From positions 62,370,057-62,434,056 of the forward strand of contig CM054120.1 in the NCBI GenBank assembly GCA_028673005.1: a DNA stretch of 64,000 nt, written 5' to 3'. The notes beneath the pieces were generated by a model. It did not search any database and was not told where the DNA came from. It worked only from the letters and a program-made list of their open reading frames with translations. The position numbers and the translations under genes were made by a program. The stretch comes from Tanypteryx hageni (Eukaryota; Arthropoda; Insecta; Odonata; Petaluridae). Positions 1 through 12,459 of the stretch are shown here, in pieces. How positions within the stretch are numbered: the first letter of the stretch is position 1; each line of letters starts with the position of its first letter.

Positions 1-145
1 GATAAATGTTGAGGCTGAGCCACGGCTTTTACTTACGTTGTTATTTTTAATTAACGTTAGCTAATATCAACATTTTGGCGTATTATGGTTGAGACCGTAA
101 AAGAGTTTATTCTCAGCATTATATTGTGAAATTCTTCATTTAATC

Positions 146-458
146 CAGTGGTTTCCAAACATTAACAAGCCGCGCCCCCCCTCATCTAAGAAAACTGTCT
201 TTGCGCCCACCTCGATATGATGTTCGGTCAAAATTCATAATCAATACCTACTGGATCTACAATTGAAATTAATACTATAACCACCTTAAGAAAATGAGGA
301 AGCAAACCATACGTCCTAGCCAATTGAGGGCTAGAATTTGACGGCTGTATATTGTAGGTCATACAGTTAAGGAAAGTTACACGTACGGCAAATATACGTG
401 TAATATTTGCGCCCCCCCCCCCCCCCCCGGGTCGCGCCCCACAGTTTGGAAACCACCG
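146..458. mobile_element. hAT-type MITE with TSD
   Basis: Terminal inverted repeats cagtggtttccaaac and gtttggaaaccaccg (one terminal mismatch). They are flanked by 8-bp target duplications atttaatc (138-145) and atttaacc (459-466), 7 of 8 matching. The CAGTGGTTYCCAA tip and 8-bp TSD are typical of hAT elements. No coding capacity. A 17-base C run (412-428) sits near the right end. Confidence 0.8.
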
Positions 459-734
459 ATTTAACCGAACTAAATAACGAAATTAGTCAAGTTTAACATT
501 ACAATTAGTTTTTACTGCATTATTAGAACGATCTTCGAAAAGGCCGAAAGGAAAACTTTCTTTTTAAAAATATAGTATTAAAATTCATATTTAAATGTAG
601 ACTCATACTGCAAAATATTATCATCTTGTAATTGCAGCCCGTATGTGACGGGAATTTATACTATGTGGTTAATTATTTAATCTCTTTATGACGGAGATTT
701 ATAGTGTCTCTCGCTGCATAAGAATTCAAAAATA

Positions 735-918
735 AGCACTTCAATGTAAAAAATTGAAAAAATAATAAGTACTTAGGTATCTCCAATAGCTATATCAAGG
801 TTATGAAAAACCAGATGCACAGGTCGGCTACAGTGCAGCCGCCTTCAGTGGCGATTCACCGAAAGTGTAAAAAAGCGAGATAAGTACTTATTTTTTCAAT
901 TTTTTATAGTAAAGTGCT
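735..918. mobile_element. Inverted-repeat MITE, copy 1
   Basis: Ends agcactt / aaagtgct and inner inverted arms around aattgaaaaaataataagta / taagtacttattttttcaat. The core (ggtatctccaatagc..., gtggcgattcaccgaaa) is shared with the copy at 23,279-23,545. Superfamily unknown. Confidence 0.55.
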
Positions 919-1990
919 GATTTGTTAATTTGATTTCGGCCATAAGACGAGCTCGATAATTCTATAGTGAACTATAAAAGAATATTTATTGAACGATGTC
1001 GGGAGTGGCGTATCTTAGCAACTGTATGCCCTTGACAGTAATCATATTCTGGGCCTCTTAAATCCTGCTTATTAGGAGATAAATTCATTATTTATTTATG
1101 AAAAGATGTATTTTATACATATTTTCATAAATATTTCTCTCGTTAGAGAAAAGGGAACTCAGTATCCGTAAAAAGGCTACCTAAAGAAGCACTTGATAAT
1201 TTCTTTTGAGCAGGATCTTTTTAATGGAAAATGTGAGATATGTCGAAGGAATTTTTAATGTTCGACAGATTTATTTTACTAATATGGCAAGCATATGTGA
1301 GCGGTTTGACGGAAGACTTGATTTCCTTTTCTCATGCTGAAGAAAAGAACATGCAGCTTTCGCTTTAGAGATTTATGGATGCTATTTTCGTGGCTCGGTC
1401 TCGGAATATAATTTGTTTCCATTCGTTAGGAAATTTCCGTTGCTTTCGGCGAGTGGTTGTTCCTCACAATTTCAAATGTGCTCCCTATCGACACATCGCA
1501 TGTTTTATCCGTCGTTTTAACTGTCGTTTACTGCAATGAGACTTCCATTTCATTTCGGAGGCTTGTGTTATGAAACTACTTCGTGATTTTTTCTTGGTAC
1601 TACATCTTTAAAGTTTGGACTTATATAAACACTAAAATATACTCGTAGAATTTTGGCGAGGTTTGGTTTTGCCCTTTTTTCGAGCGACGCGCCAGCATTA
1701 CGTGTGCTTTTAGCACTTTTGTTGGTGAAAAAACATGTTTGCCCTTCGTCTCAAGGAATGGCGCGTGGGGATGTATGCAACCAGAACGAAAAATATCGGT
1801 ATGATCCCTGGTTCGGAATGGTTTCAGAATTTCGACTAATCCGGAAAAAAACATCCTTGGTCCGGAAGTATGGCGTTGATTGTTTAGATTTTCCCGTTCT
1901 CTGTAGTCCCACGGATTAAGAAAGAATTTTTAAAATGTGAAAATCATCCCTAAAACGTAAAAACTCTCCGTTTCATCTATGGTTCCATCC
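919..1990. other. No gene recognised
   Basis: AT-rich sequence. The short open frames at 1621-1919 on both strands resemble no known protein and overlap each other, as chance frames do. Confidence 0.5.
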
Positions 1991-1998
1991 TGATAAAG

Positions 1999-2284
1999 CA
2001 GTGATTCTCAAGCGTGGTTACCGTGGCCGCATGCGGCCACCAGATAATTTTAATGCGACCATCTGCAAAATTATATTTTAAACATAGGGATAATTAATTT
2101 GCAGACCGCAATGAATAGTGTGATGTCGCATTTTTTATAAATAATATTCGTTATTGTTATTTTATCTCGTTAAATTTGTTTGTTGCTACATATCACTTAT
2201 ACCCGAAATTTATCAATGCGGCCACCACAACATGGCAGGTGGCCGCAAGCGCGGCCACGAGAAGTTTTTCTCTGAGAAATACTG
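1999..2284. mobile_element. hAT-type MITE, GTGGCCGC family, copy 1
   Basis: Begins cagtgattctcaagcg and ends gagaaatactg. Flanks tgataaag (1991-1998) and tgatatag (2285-2292) are 7/8 matching target duplications. Subterminal gtggccgcatgcggccac palindromes are characteristic. An inverted-orientation relative lies at 12,174-12,451. Confidence 0.75.
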
Positions 2285-2549
2285 TGATATAGTAAACCAA
2301 ACTGCTTTTGTGAGAACCTCACCCATAGATACACATATTTTGTATGTCGTATTCCCGTGCTTTATTTACACATTCTCGCGTTAAAAACATAATTATGACT
2401 TAGGTAGCGTGTGCGGCGGTTTTGGAAATTTCCCGTCCCTAGGCCAAATTAGTCTTCCACCCCTCTTTTGGTGCTTTTCTCCTAAAACATCGCTCCTGTA
2501 TTCGGTTTGTCTGTCCGTCCATCCGTCTGCGGATCATAATAATCTAATT

Positions 2550-2997
2550 CAGGGATGGTAAACCTATGACACACGTGCCACTTTTGGCACGCGAGACGAT
2601 TTTGCTTGGCACGCGAAGAAAAAAATATTTATTTTCTCTCACCTTAATATTTTCCATTTCTGACCGTATGAAACTCAATTTATAGCGAAATTGCAATTAT
2701 TTGATAAAATAATTGATTAAATAGTAACTTTTTGTCCGATGACGAGTTGCTTGTTGCTCTACAATTGTCATTCGTTCATAAATAATCGGGAACAGTGAGT
2801 CTTTTTAGTTGATAGAGTGGATTTTTCATAACAAATCTGTTGTTTTCTGTGCTCGAAGTCTGCAAATAAATGGTCATATCTAAACTATAAAGTTATTTCT
2901 TTTTGGATGTATTTTAAATTGGCACGTAAGTTAGAAAGCCAGTATTTGTAATCTTGGCTCGTTGGCTCGCGGGCAAAAATAATGTCTGCCATCCCTG
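2550..2997. mobile_element. hAT-type MITE (CAGGGATGGTAAACC family)
   Basis: Starts cagggatggtaaacc and ends tgccatccctg. 8-bp flanks atctaatt (2542-2549) and gtctaatt (2998-3005) match at 7 of 8. The subterminal motif cacgtgccacttttggcacgcg resembles that of the autonomous hAT at 50,088-52,828 (cacacgtgccactcgtggcacgc), suggesting related families. Confidence 0.75.
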
Positions 2998-3005
2998 GTC
3001 TAATT

Positions 3006-6000
3006 CATCAAAAATCTGCGTAATATTTATTTTTTTATTCCCTCCCTGAAATCTCGTTTTCATTGCCGCCCCAAAACCACGCCTCCCCTAGGTCTTTGCC
3101 TACTTCAGCCTTACTGCAGATCTGCTAATAGCAGTGACAATACAGTCACTACTCCAGTATGCAGTCATATACTAACCACCCGCAGTATGGAAAATTCAGT
3201 AGTCCGGGAAGACTCCGGTCCCGATCCTTCCGGGTTGAAGAAATTCATGTGTCATTTCTTTTTTAAGCTGATCTCAATTGGCCGATTTTTTAAATATTTA
3301 ATTGGTAGTTTACCCGTAGCGATTAAGTTTCTTTTTAATTCTTTCACTTGACGTTTGTTCTTCTTTGTTTCCAATAAATTTGTCGTATTCAAAATTATTT
3401 TACCGGATTTCGAAGGCTTAAAAAATAACGTATTAATATTTTAAATCGGAAATAATCTTTATTCTGTTCTGATCCTCCGTATTCCGGACACGACTTAATT
3501 ATAAGAAATTCCAAGTAGGTAATTGTGTAAGCAGTGAAGAAAAATATATAGCCATGCTTTTTTAGACGTACATCTAATTTTTTTTGACGGCGTTGGAATA
3601 ATTTTTTTGTTCGGAGTTACGGAATGAAACGGCTATTATGACAGGATATCCGAATTTAAATCGGTATCTTTGGTCGTGAGAATGAAGTTGCAATTTTAGA
3701 TGACCTGTTAGCTGCCCACCTCTGGCGCACGCGGTTTCTGCAATTCATTCCACGAATACCTTTGTTGCCGCGGAGAAAAAAATTCGATGACTGTGCGGTA
3801 TTGTGAAACAACGCAAGGTCAGAATATTTGTTTAAACGGTTTGAAATTAAAGTTAATGAATTGTTAGTGAGATGCTTTACCACCTCGGTAATTTGCTGGG
3901 TTGGTATCACGACGATGGCCGCCGTATGCAAAAATATAAAAATCTCGTTATAAGCAGCGATGAAAAACGTTACGGGTAACGCAACGAAATGATTTTTGAA
4001 TAACGCAATGAAAAACGTTAAAGAAATTTCCAAAATTAGTGTAACGGAAAAACAAAAGCCGTTATTTCGATATTCTCACGTAGTGATTGCTCACAGAACC
4101 GGCTCTATGAAATATTTTCAAGCCGATATTATGTAAATTATTCCATAATTATAGACAAATTATAAAAACTTCGAGATCCAATTATAAATTATATTTAAAT
4201 TGCCAACTATTTGTTGATAGAAAGTATATTTTTGTTATGAAATACGCTTTTGAACATTCCGCAACTAATTCTGTGAGAGATGATCCAAACTAAAAAGCGT
4301 AAAATTTCTAATTTTCGTGTAAGCCTTTTCTGTATTATTTCAATTTTGAGTCTATATTTTATCTGTTTACGCGTTTTATCAGTAATCTTTTTGTAAAAGA
4401 AATGTTCTATTATTATAACATCAAAATGTTAACTTTATTTGAATTAATTTTTTATTTTTCATTAATTCTTTCCAATTTTATAGATGGTGTACAAAGTACG
4501 CCACGCGCTGACTTACTGAAAAAAATGGACGCACCTATTGAAGGTTTAACGTTATATTGCTTAACTAATTACTATTTATGGTATTTGTATTGTCATGAGG
4601 GATTTCTTTGTTCGCATGTCAGATATAGCATCGGTTATTTACTAAGTTTTACAGCTAATACATCGCATCAAATAAATCTCCGGATATTACTTAATTATTT
4701 TTTGAAAATGTATTTTTGTTAGACTGTGTCAATCCACCAAACAGTTAGTTACTTCATTTCCAATAGTATTTTTAAGTAAAAAATTTATTACATAATGTTA
4801 GCCCATCAAATGAGATTGTAAACAATATCAATATTTTTAAAATTGATACTTTAAATTAGTATTTAAGTTCATTAAACATATAAACAAATGAAAAACGAGA
4901 AAATATAAATTTTGTTGTTTCCTTAGATAATAAAAAAATGTCCATCCCTCAGTTTGGTGTTATTATTTTCTCCATATTTTGATAACATAGATCATGGCTT
5001 CAACCTTTTTCTTTTCAATGTCGTGGTTCTAGCATCAAAATGTCCTGTATAATCCCGTTATTATATTCTTTTATGTGTTTAAATACACCACAATCAATAC
5101 ATTCATCATTATCAGTATTTATACTGGAAATATTATACGATCAACTGAAAAATTTATATTGGGAATTTTCATTAAATTATCAAGAGAAGATTAGTTTTTG
5201 GCTGTAAGAAGTCTAATGGAAGTAGGAGATTTTTTTTGTAATTTATCAGCTTTTAAAATTTTTTGTTGGGATGAAATAACGTAAGTGGTTACGATTGTCA
5301 ATAAAAATTGTACATGCCACAGTTGTTTGAAATTTGTTTCGTGAAGTGCGTTGTTAAGGAGATAGTGAGTTATCTACACGGAGACGTCACTTCGCGGACA
5401 CAGATGAGACGGGAAGCTGAAATTTGGCATGTGCACAATCGACGATGCAATCCTAAAATTATACTTATTTCCATTTATTTTGAAGCTTGATGTTTTAACT
5501 AGGCCGTTCATGTGGTAAACCGTATATAGGGGGTTTACTCATGTCATCTCAGTTTGTGCCGAGTATCACTTCCTAAGGTCTCGTAAAAGTGTTCAGTTGT
5601 CATTAATGTTGCAGAGGATATAGGTTTCGTCAATCAGAAATATCTTATTTTTTAAACAACTGATCAGCAATTTAATTCGGTCACTATTTGTATGAATTCT
5701 GATGTAGGTTGCAAACATAAAGAATATGAACACATATATATGAAAGAGTAATTAACTCAATTTCATTATAAGATGTAAAGTACTCCTTTAGCCAAACAAT
5801 TAGAGGGTATTACAACACATTTCATTAATTTGTTCGGACATTTTTCGTAATAACGCGAAACGTAACGAGAAGTGAAATTAAAATTTGAATGTAACGAAAA
5901 CCGATATAATTTTTTTGGCCTTAACGAAAAACGTAACGATATGTTTTTTCGTTTGCCATCACTGGTTTGAAGGCTAGGATTATGCGAAATTTTGTTTATC

Positions 6001-6334
6001 TTTGAAATGTTACCACGCCTACAAAAACGTTTGGGAACCACTGAACTAGGCAGTCGCAATTTTGAATGCATGAGAACAGAATGTTTTTATTTCGCCATTG
6101 CTCAGGAAGAATGCTTAGATCGGTAAAAAAATCTATTGTCTCACGCGATATTCCATCTCGGGCTCCTATTTTTACCCTTTTCTCGGCGGCTATCGAACTC
6201 GTCATAGATTCCGTTCATATTTTAAGCCTATACGAAGAAGCATGTTTTTTGACCATATATCAAGGAAAATAGTTTTTTTGTAGTGATTTATTAGCTTTAA
6301 TTTTGTGTAATTTACTCGATGAACAGATAGAGAG
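3006..6334. other. Intergenic, no gene recognised
   Basis: AT-rich. The open frame at 4402-4722 (106 codons, Leu/Tyr/Ile-rich) has no recognisable domain. Segments at 3,950-4,070 and 5,840-5,965 share aacgaaaaacgtaacg-type words, suggesting two decayed copies of one repeat. A hAT-like end gggaaccactga lies at 6,033-6,044. Confidence 0.45.
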
Positions 6335-6596
6335 CAGGGACGGATCAACCTATTATCGGGCAGGCCCCGATGGGCCGTTCACATTTATGCTAAAAGTAGC
6401 AAATTTAAAATGTATAAAAAAATTTGTTGAAATGTTTACGCCGCAACATGGAAAAACATTAAAATAATGTTAATTTCTTTGTCAATAATGTTTTGAACTT
6501 TGTTTGTGAGTGTGTATGTATATATATATATATATCTGAAGTCGTCTGATTGGTGAGTGCTCACTGGGTTTCCTCATCCCAACACCTTGTTGACAT

Positions 6597-6654
<58 letters not shown>

Positions 6655-6655
6655 T

Positions 6656-6686
<31 letters not shown>

Positions 6687-6750
6687 CATATAACTGTAAG
6701 GGCCGGTTCAGATAACTCCCGGGCCCATATTCTCCTTCGATCAGCCCCTG
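6335..6750. mobile_element. hAT-type MITE with AT microsatellite
   Basis: Starts cagggacggatcaacc and ends gatcagcccctg, an imperfect inverted pair. Flanks atagagag / ataaagaa match at 6 of 8. A long (AT)n run sits inside, from about 6,597 to 6,690. Confidence 0.55.
6597..6690. repeat. (AT)n microsatellite
   Basis: Near-perfect AT dinucleotide run, broken by acttatatatacatat near 6,654-6,668. Confidence 0.9.
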
Positions 6751-7196
6751 ATAAAGAAATATGGATTTAAAATGTATTTCAGAAACGGTGGGCTCGGGGA
6801 GAATGTTTCAGCAAACGCCACTTATTCTTTGGACCTTGAACGCAATGGCGCAGCCAACGGGGGTACAAGGGTGCCTATGCACTCCCCTTTTGGTCCCAAA
6901 ATTCGCCATAGACGAATCGTAAAATATAAACAGAAAAGCTCGTTATCACAGATTCAAGACTACACTGGTTCGAGAAAGACGACTAGGGTAAATGACGCGA
7001 TTGACACATTTAGATCTTGATTTCACAATCCTGGGAGAAATTACAGAACACAGGGCTACAGCTGGCGATGATCTTCAGGCAAATATATGTATTTATTTAT
7101 TTAAAAACTTAGTGCTACAAGTTGGCGATCTGCCAGGTGGTAACATAAGGAAACCTCGTAGGTTTCTCACACTTCCAACAACGAAATCTGAAGACA

Positions 7197-7198
<2 letters not shown>

Positions 7199-7268
<70 letters not shown>
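7199..7268. repeat. (TA)n microsatellite
   Basis: Uninterrupted TA dinucleotide run of about 70 bases. It produces repetitive Ile-Tyr open frames on both strands that are not genes. Confidence 0.92.
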
Positions 7269-7272
<4 letters not shown>

Positions 7273-7759
7273 TTCTCTCTCTTGATGCGGGTTCGCTTTA
7301 TGCGAATTCACTATTATGCGACAAACTTATTGCTAACGGAATTTCTTTTTATGCGTCTTTGATTCGCTCTTGTGCGGTTACGATGCCAGTGCAATTCAAA
7401 TGAAAGAAAGTTCTCCACTACACCACAAGGCGACAATTCAGTCTCTTATGCTTTCCGTATTAGTCCTACAGTAAAAGAGATGAGAGTGGAGTGGATATTG
7501 TAGAGTGGAGATGAGACGGAGATTTCGTGTGATAATGTTTGAGCATACATCAGAAGTATTGTCTCGTTGCCCGCGGAACTTGGGTTGACCAAGACATCCC
7601 TCCTGCCCCTTAAACCTACACTATTACGTATGTCACCCACAACAGCCACCACTTGTGCACGTCTGCTTCCTTTTATTGGCGAGTATAACTTACAGTGTTA
7701 ATTGTTTTAAGTTTGTATTTAGCGTATAAGAAGTCGTTATGGAGCGAAAGAAGAGCGTT

Positions 7760-8165
7760 TTGGAGCGGTTAAGATTGTTTGTGGAACGTATCCCTATGTC
7801 ATGCAACTCTCCAATTTCTTGGTAGAAATCTTCCACTTCCTCATCCGAGTATGTTGAAGTTGGCGTGTAGACTTGGACTATTTGTAGCTGATGCCTCTTA
7901 TTTATTTGACTCATTAGTCTTGCTGCTCGCTCGGATGAGCTTTCTATTTCCACAATGTTGCTTTTCAATTTTTTGTTGATGATGGATCCAACTCCTGCTG
8001 TTCATTCCTGTGTCAATTCCCGTCATAAAAAATATGTCCACTCTTCAGTTCCAGTAGGCCTTCTCCTTTTTTATTATCTCACAGAGCCCTAAAATATCTC
8101 ACTTGATCTTCTCCAATTCTTCTTGAAGCTCCTGAAGTTTGTCTTTGCTGGATAGTCCGGCAATT
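7760..8165 (-). pseudogene. LINE (RTE-like) endonuclease-domain fragment, decayed
   Basis: Read on the minus strand, fragments in shifting frames give KLQELQEELEKIK, DILGLCEIIKKGEGLLELKS, GHIFYDGN, then NKKLKSNIVEIESSSERAAR and LQIVQVYTPTSTYSDEEVED. The order E-K-DILGL-E-KGEG, SGHIFY and VQVY-PTS-SDEEVE-FY is that of the apurinic-like endonuclease of RTE-type non-LTR retrotransposons. In-frame stops and at least one frameshift make it non-functional. No reverse transcriptase remains nearby. Confidence 0.75.
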
Positions 8166-10300
8166 GAAGGTAGTTAGGTTTAGATTAAAGGAATTGGGTA
8201 AGAATGAGAAAGTGTCAGTGGGTGTTTAACCTCCGGAGATTCTTAACACCCTCTGCCTTCATGCCTTAATCCTGACCAACCACGCCGGTCCAAAACGAGT
8301 TGGTGAGTTCTTTTTTCACAGATAAAAATAGTATTATATAGATATAATATTTTTATGTATGAATTCCATTTTCTGTTGCACCCCACATTCCAAATTTCTA
8401 ATTTCTGACTGCGCCACTGCTTGGCCGTATTAAATAATAGACCTTTAAGACTCAGGACGGCGCGAAATAACTCGAGTGTGAGCCATTCTTTAAATCGTTG
8501 CAATTAATGGAAATAAAAACTTAAAAGACAGACAAATTTCCATTCATTTTTCTCGCGTTTTGATTTTTTGTTGATTCCGTTTGAGATCGTTTCGTGGTAA
8601 GAGGAGAAGGAAAGAAAGAACGGGTCATAATTATGGATCTAGAGTTCCAGTTAATCTTAATAGGCTCCATGTCGAGAGTGTTAGGTGTAACGTAATTAAG
8701 GAAAGTCGCGAATGAGACGCTGAAAAATTTATCTGTATTACATCTTTCACCCATTAACTTCCAAAACTAGTGTTAATTGGACTTTTTTCCAAATATTTAA
8801 CTTTTTGGTTTCACGAGTTAAATAGCTAAACTTGTTGCAAAATTTAAGTTAAATTACGGAAAAGTATGCCAAGGAAATTGCCACCTACAAAATCCCCAAG
8901 TTGTAAAAGAAAAATTAAATTAAAATTATATATATTTGCGTCGTAAAGATGGGGAACTTGTGCATAATGGGTTGAAGACAGTATAATTTATAGACAGTTG
9001 TTTCTCATTCTTGATGGGTTTGAACAACTTTGATGTAGATTTATATAATAATTGATGGTAGCTTTTATTATAACCAGAGTTGGATAAATTACTGTAATAG
9101 GCGCGGATATCTAAATGTATGTGTCCCTCAATTACTACATTTTAAGAAATGTATATTTTATCAAAAAATTGGGATCTTTTTAAAAAGATTTGCAAAATAG
9201 TTGTCGCTATTAAAATTGCGAATTCATTTACTGGTTATTCCCAAGTATCCAACGTATTGCCCTATATTTTAATTCGGCTTCCTTTATGTTTTTCATGACT
9301 TCTTTAGTTTGAGCATACGAGGGTGGAGTGTTCTGTTGTGTCTCAAGTGTATCGATTAGGCCTTCATCCGTCGAAGAGCCTTTTCCTCGCTTTAACCCGA
9401 TTTGAAATCACGAATTTCAATAGTCCTTCGTCGATAATGCGCTCAACTGTATTTTTTTGGAAAATTTTTCAAGTTCCTTCATGAAATTTGTATTTCACGT
9501 AACGGTAAGATCTCGCTGCTCGCGGTAACCCATTTCGTAACCAGTTTCACCGTTCGAATTCCGCTTATTCGTTTTTTTTTTAATTCGGCAGAATCGCCAT
9601 GGTAGTTGATCAGGGGGGGGAGAGAGCAAGAAACTCGAAACTCTTTAAGTTAACCAACCAGGTGCAGATTGACTCACCTCTCGCGCAACGTCCAAATTAC
9701 TCGCTGTCAAAGCCTGAAATGGATAGGTTTGGCAATACATCTTGCGTACTATTCGAACCAACATTCGCGTACAGCGTGACGAGGGATTAAAAAAAAGACG
9801 AGCGATGCAGACTGAAGTTCAAGAACGCGATTTTTGCGTTACTACACGCGAAGAACGTTACTCGGGATGCGCACTTAGCTGAAACCGACGTCGACATCTC
9901 GTTTGACCATCAGGATCCGAGGATTTGTTTCGTGCTTGTGTATTTTTTTCGACTCACCGGGAGGGTGCTGGAGTTCATTTTCTTCGTCATTCGATGTGAG
10001 TAAAACGTTTTTATTACTACGCAGTTCGCTCATACGGCGTTATTTTCCAGGTGGTGTTGTTGTCTTTTTTCCGGGCGCTGTTTTTGACGTTTTTTTCCGC
10101 CGTAAAATTTGAAGGATGCTTGGAGAATGACGCGGCTTGGTCGCTGGTATTGACGGGAAACGATCTCCATTTACGCCATTATGTTTGTGACTTGGCATCC
10201 GCGGATTTGCGGCGGGTGGCTATCTAATGTAGCGTATCCCAAGGGAAAGACGAGGATATTTCCGGTATATTGCTTTTCTTTTGAGCGCGTTCTCTACTGC
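8166..10300. other. Intergenic, no gene recognised
   Basis: Mixed AT-rich sequence; base composition becomes more balanced, with more CpG, from about 9,300. No open frame here resembles a known protein. Confidence 0.45.
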
Positions 10301-10317
10301 TACATAAGCATTGTTAG

Positions 10318-10400
10318 ACGGGTGGTTCGAGTATTTGGTGACGGATACTAAGGCCGCGGGATCGAATCCGGCCTAGGGCATCGGTTTTTTTTCGTAGTGC
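10318..10400 (+). repeat. tRNA-derived SINE-like head
   Basis: gggtggttcgagtatttggtg followed about 35 bases later by cgcgggatcgaatccggcc, a good RNA polymerase III B box (GGATCGAATCC). A T-rich tract follows. It does not fold into a complete cloverleaf, so it is read as SINE-derived rather than a tRNA gene. Confidence 0.45.
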
Positions 10401-10548
10401 TGGGTTATATGTAAAGATTGACTAGTTGGTTTAAATATCGCCCTTTATTGTAGTCGAATTAATTTAGTTTTATTTTTATATCCTTCATTGCCGATAGTGA
10501 TAGCCTCATCCCACAAATCCCGCTGTCCTCTCATATAAATACTACTTT

Positions 10549-10625
10549 TTATGTGTGTGTCTATATGTGTACACACATATATACATACATATACATATAT
10601 ACATACACACATACATATACACACA
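10549..10625. repeat. (CA/TA)-rich simple sequence
   Basis: Degenerate tgtgtgt / acacacatatatacatac repeats. Open frames through it (Cys/Tyr/Thr/His repeats) are artefacts. Confidence 0.8.
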
Positions 10626-11427
10626 TCATTTTGCGTGCGTGGGAAAACGTTTCTAAGATTAAAAAGCAAACTAATGCATGTTATGAATTCCATACCTTGT
10701 ATTTAATAAATGATATAGGCCATTCCCGAAGCCATAATACTGTTGAGTGAACTATGTCGTCGGTCCTAATGAAATTTAATAGAGTCATCAGCGAATTACC
10801 TCTTAGAACAGCTGCTTCGTAGCCTGAATGCTTATCTGGTTCTCTCGATGCACAGGGATTGCCTAGTTCGAATGTGGATTCATGCCATTAGGCGAGTTCG
10901 TTGATTAATTTTTCGAATCGGTGCCGCTGGTCGTTTATTTATTTTTTTCTAGGTATTAGGTATTAGGGAATTCGCGGGAATGTTTTGGACTACTCTTTCT
11001 GATAGAATTTTCCGCATCGGATCGAGCGAGGCGGATACTCGTTTGCGCTTTTATTTCATCCAAATACCGAGCTTATGGATTTTTCTCGGTCGCGTGGGGG
11101 AATTAAAAAAATAAACGCGATTGTACGGATGGCGTGCGGAGATGGGACGCAAAACACGCAATTCAGGAGGGTCACCTGCGTGTGTCAGCACATATGGGGA
11201 AAACATTTCTCCTCCTCCCTCCGCTGTCTTCCTCCTCCCTCCGCCGCCTTCCTCCTCTTCACTTATCGTTGGAAACGGTTCTGACAGAAATCTCGATATG
11301 ACGTCAATCAATCCGACGAAAAAACAAAAAAGGAATAGTACGCAAATCGCAGTTTGTCTGTATTCCTCATGCGTATTCCCGTCCTGCCTTCCGCCTCCAA
11401 GGTCGCAGATGGTGTTTTCAAGCGACA

Positions 11428-11815
11428 GAGAATCGAAGCGTGATTTGAATTTCCATTCTAAAGTAATGCGTAACGTTTTAAATTTACGCTTGCTGGTTAT
11501 GTTCGACGTGACGATCGTACAGTTTTAATAATTTTCGCCTTCCTTTTCCATTGCTCATCGACGCATCGCGCGCATAAAGAATGAGGTTTGACATTTTTGC
11601 TAATACATGTATCTCGTACTGGACTATGATTTGAATTTCTATCCTAAAGTTACACGTAACGCTTTAAATCTACGCTTGCTATATTATATTTGACGTAACC
11701 ATCGCACAGTTTTAATAATTACCGCGTTCCTTTTGCATTAAATCATCGACGTGTCACGCGCATAAATAATTAGATGCGACATTTTTCTTTATTTCGTACT
11801 TGTTTTTCACGAGCA
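11428..11815. repeat. Diverged tandem duplication, period about 190-200 bp
   Basis: Two consecutive units begin gtgatttgaatttccattct (about 11,440) and atgatttgaatttctatcct (about 11,629). They share ttacgcttgct, cagttttaataatt, catcgacg and gcgcataaa in the same order. No coding potential recognised. Confidence 0.75.
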
Positions 11816-12173
11816 CTTAAACAAGGTTTAAAAGCAAACGGATTATAATCCGTAATATAGACCAGAACTGTCGTCCGTGTCCATTCGACGTCGCCGTCTG
11901 GTCACTGGGGACCAGACACACCGCCTACTCCTTTACCTTTCAATCGATATTGAGTTTATGGATGTTTTTTCTTTCGTCTTTTTGGGTGTCATTCGTACGG
12001 CAGGTTTATGCGAGGACATCAAAACCACATTAGGGATTTTAGCACCAAGTACGGTATTACTTGAGTTTCTGAATCGTTAACTTGCTATTCCTTAAGTTTA
12101 TTTTACTCTCTCAAAATTTAATTTACTATTGCATATGTTAGGACTATGCTGAAAAAGGCATATCGATCTATAA

Positions 12174-12451
12174 CAGTTTTTCTCAGAGAAAATTTCGTCG
12201 TGGCCGCATTTGCGGCCACCTGCCATGTTATGGTGGCCGCATTGTTAAATTTAATGTCTGAGTGAGATTTGGTATTCTACCTAAGGCACATAAGAAGTTT
12301 AATGAGATAAAATAACAAAAAATATTAATTATAAAAAATGTCACATCACAGCATTTATCGCAGTCTGCATATTAATTGTTGATATGCTTAAAATATAATT
12401 TCGCTGGTGGCCGCATTAAAATTTTCTGGTGGCCGCACTTGAGAACCACTG
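12174..12451. mobile_element. hAT-type MITE, GTGGCCGC family, copy 2 (inverted)
   Basis: Starts cagtttttctcagagaaaa and ends cttgagaaccactg, with flanks atctataa (12,166-12,173) and atatataa (12,452-12,459) matching at 7 of 8. It is the reverse-orientation relative of 1,999-2,284, sharing gtggccgcatttgcggccac and the acatggcag/ctgccatgt segment. Confidence 0.75.
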
Positions 12452-12459
12452 ATATATAA

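Noticed and set aside
412..428. Poly-C tract as a functional element
   Set aside because: It is a simple homopolymer inside a hAT-type MITE; no associated signal.
4402..4722. 106-codon plus-strand frame as a membrane protein gene
   Set aside because: Very AT-rich, hydrophobic by composition, no recognisable domain or neighbouring splice structure.
7093..7311. Repetitive Ile-Tyr open frames on both strands
   Set aside because: They arise from the (TA)n microsatellite at 7,199-7,268 and have no protein-like sequence outside it.
11051..11528. Overlapping frames with Pro/Ser or Glu/Gly-rich stretches
   Set aside because: They come from a ctc/ctt-rich simple tract (about 11,205-11,258) read on both strands.
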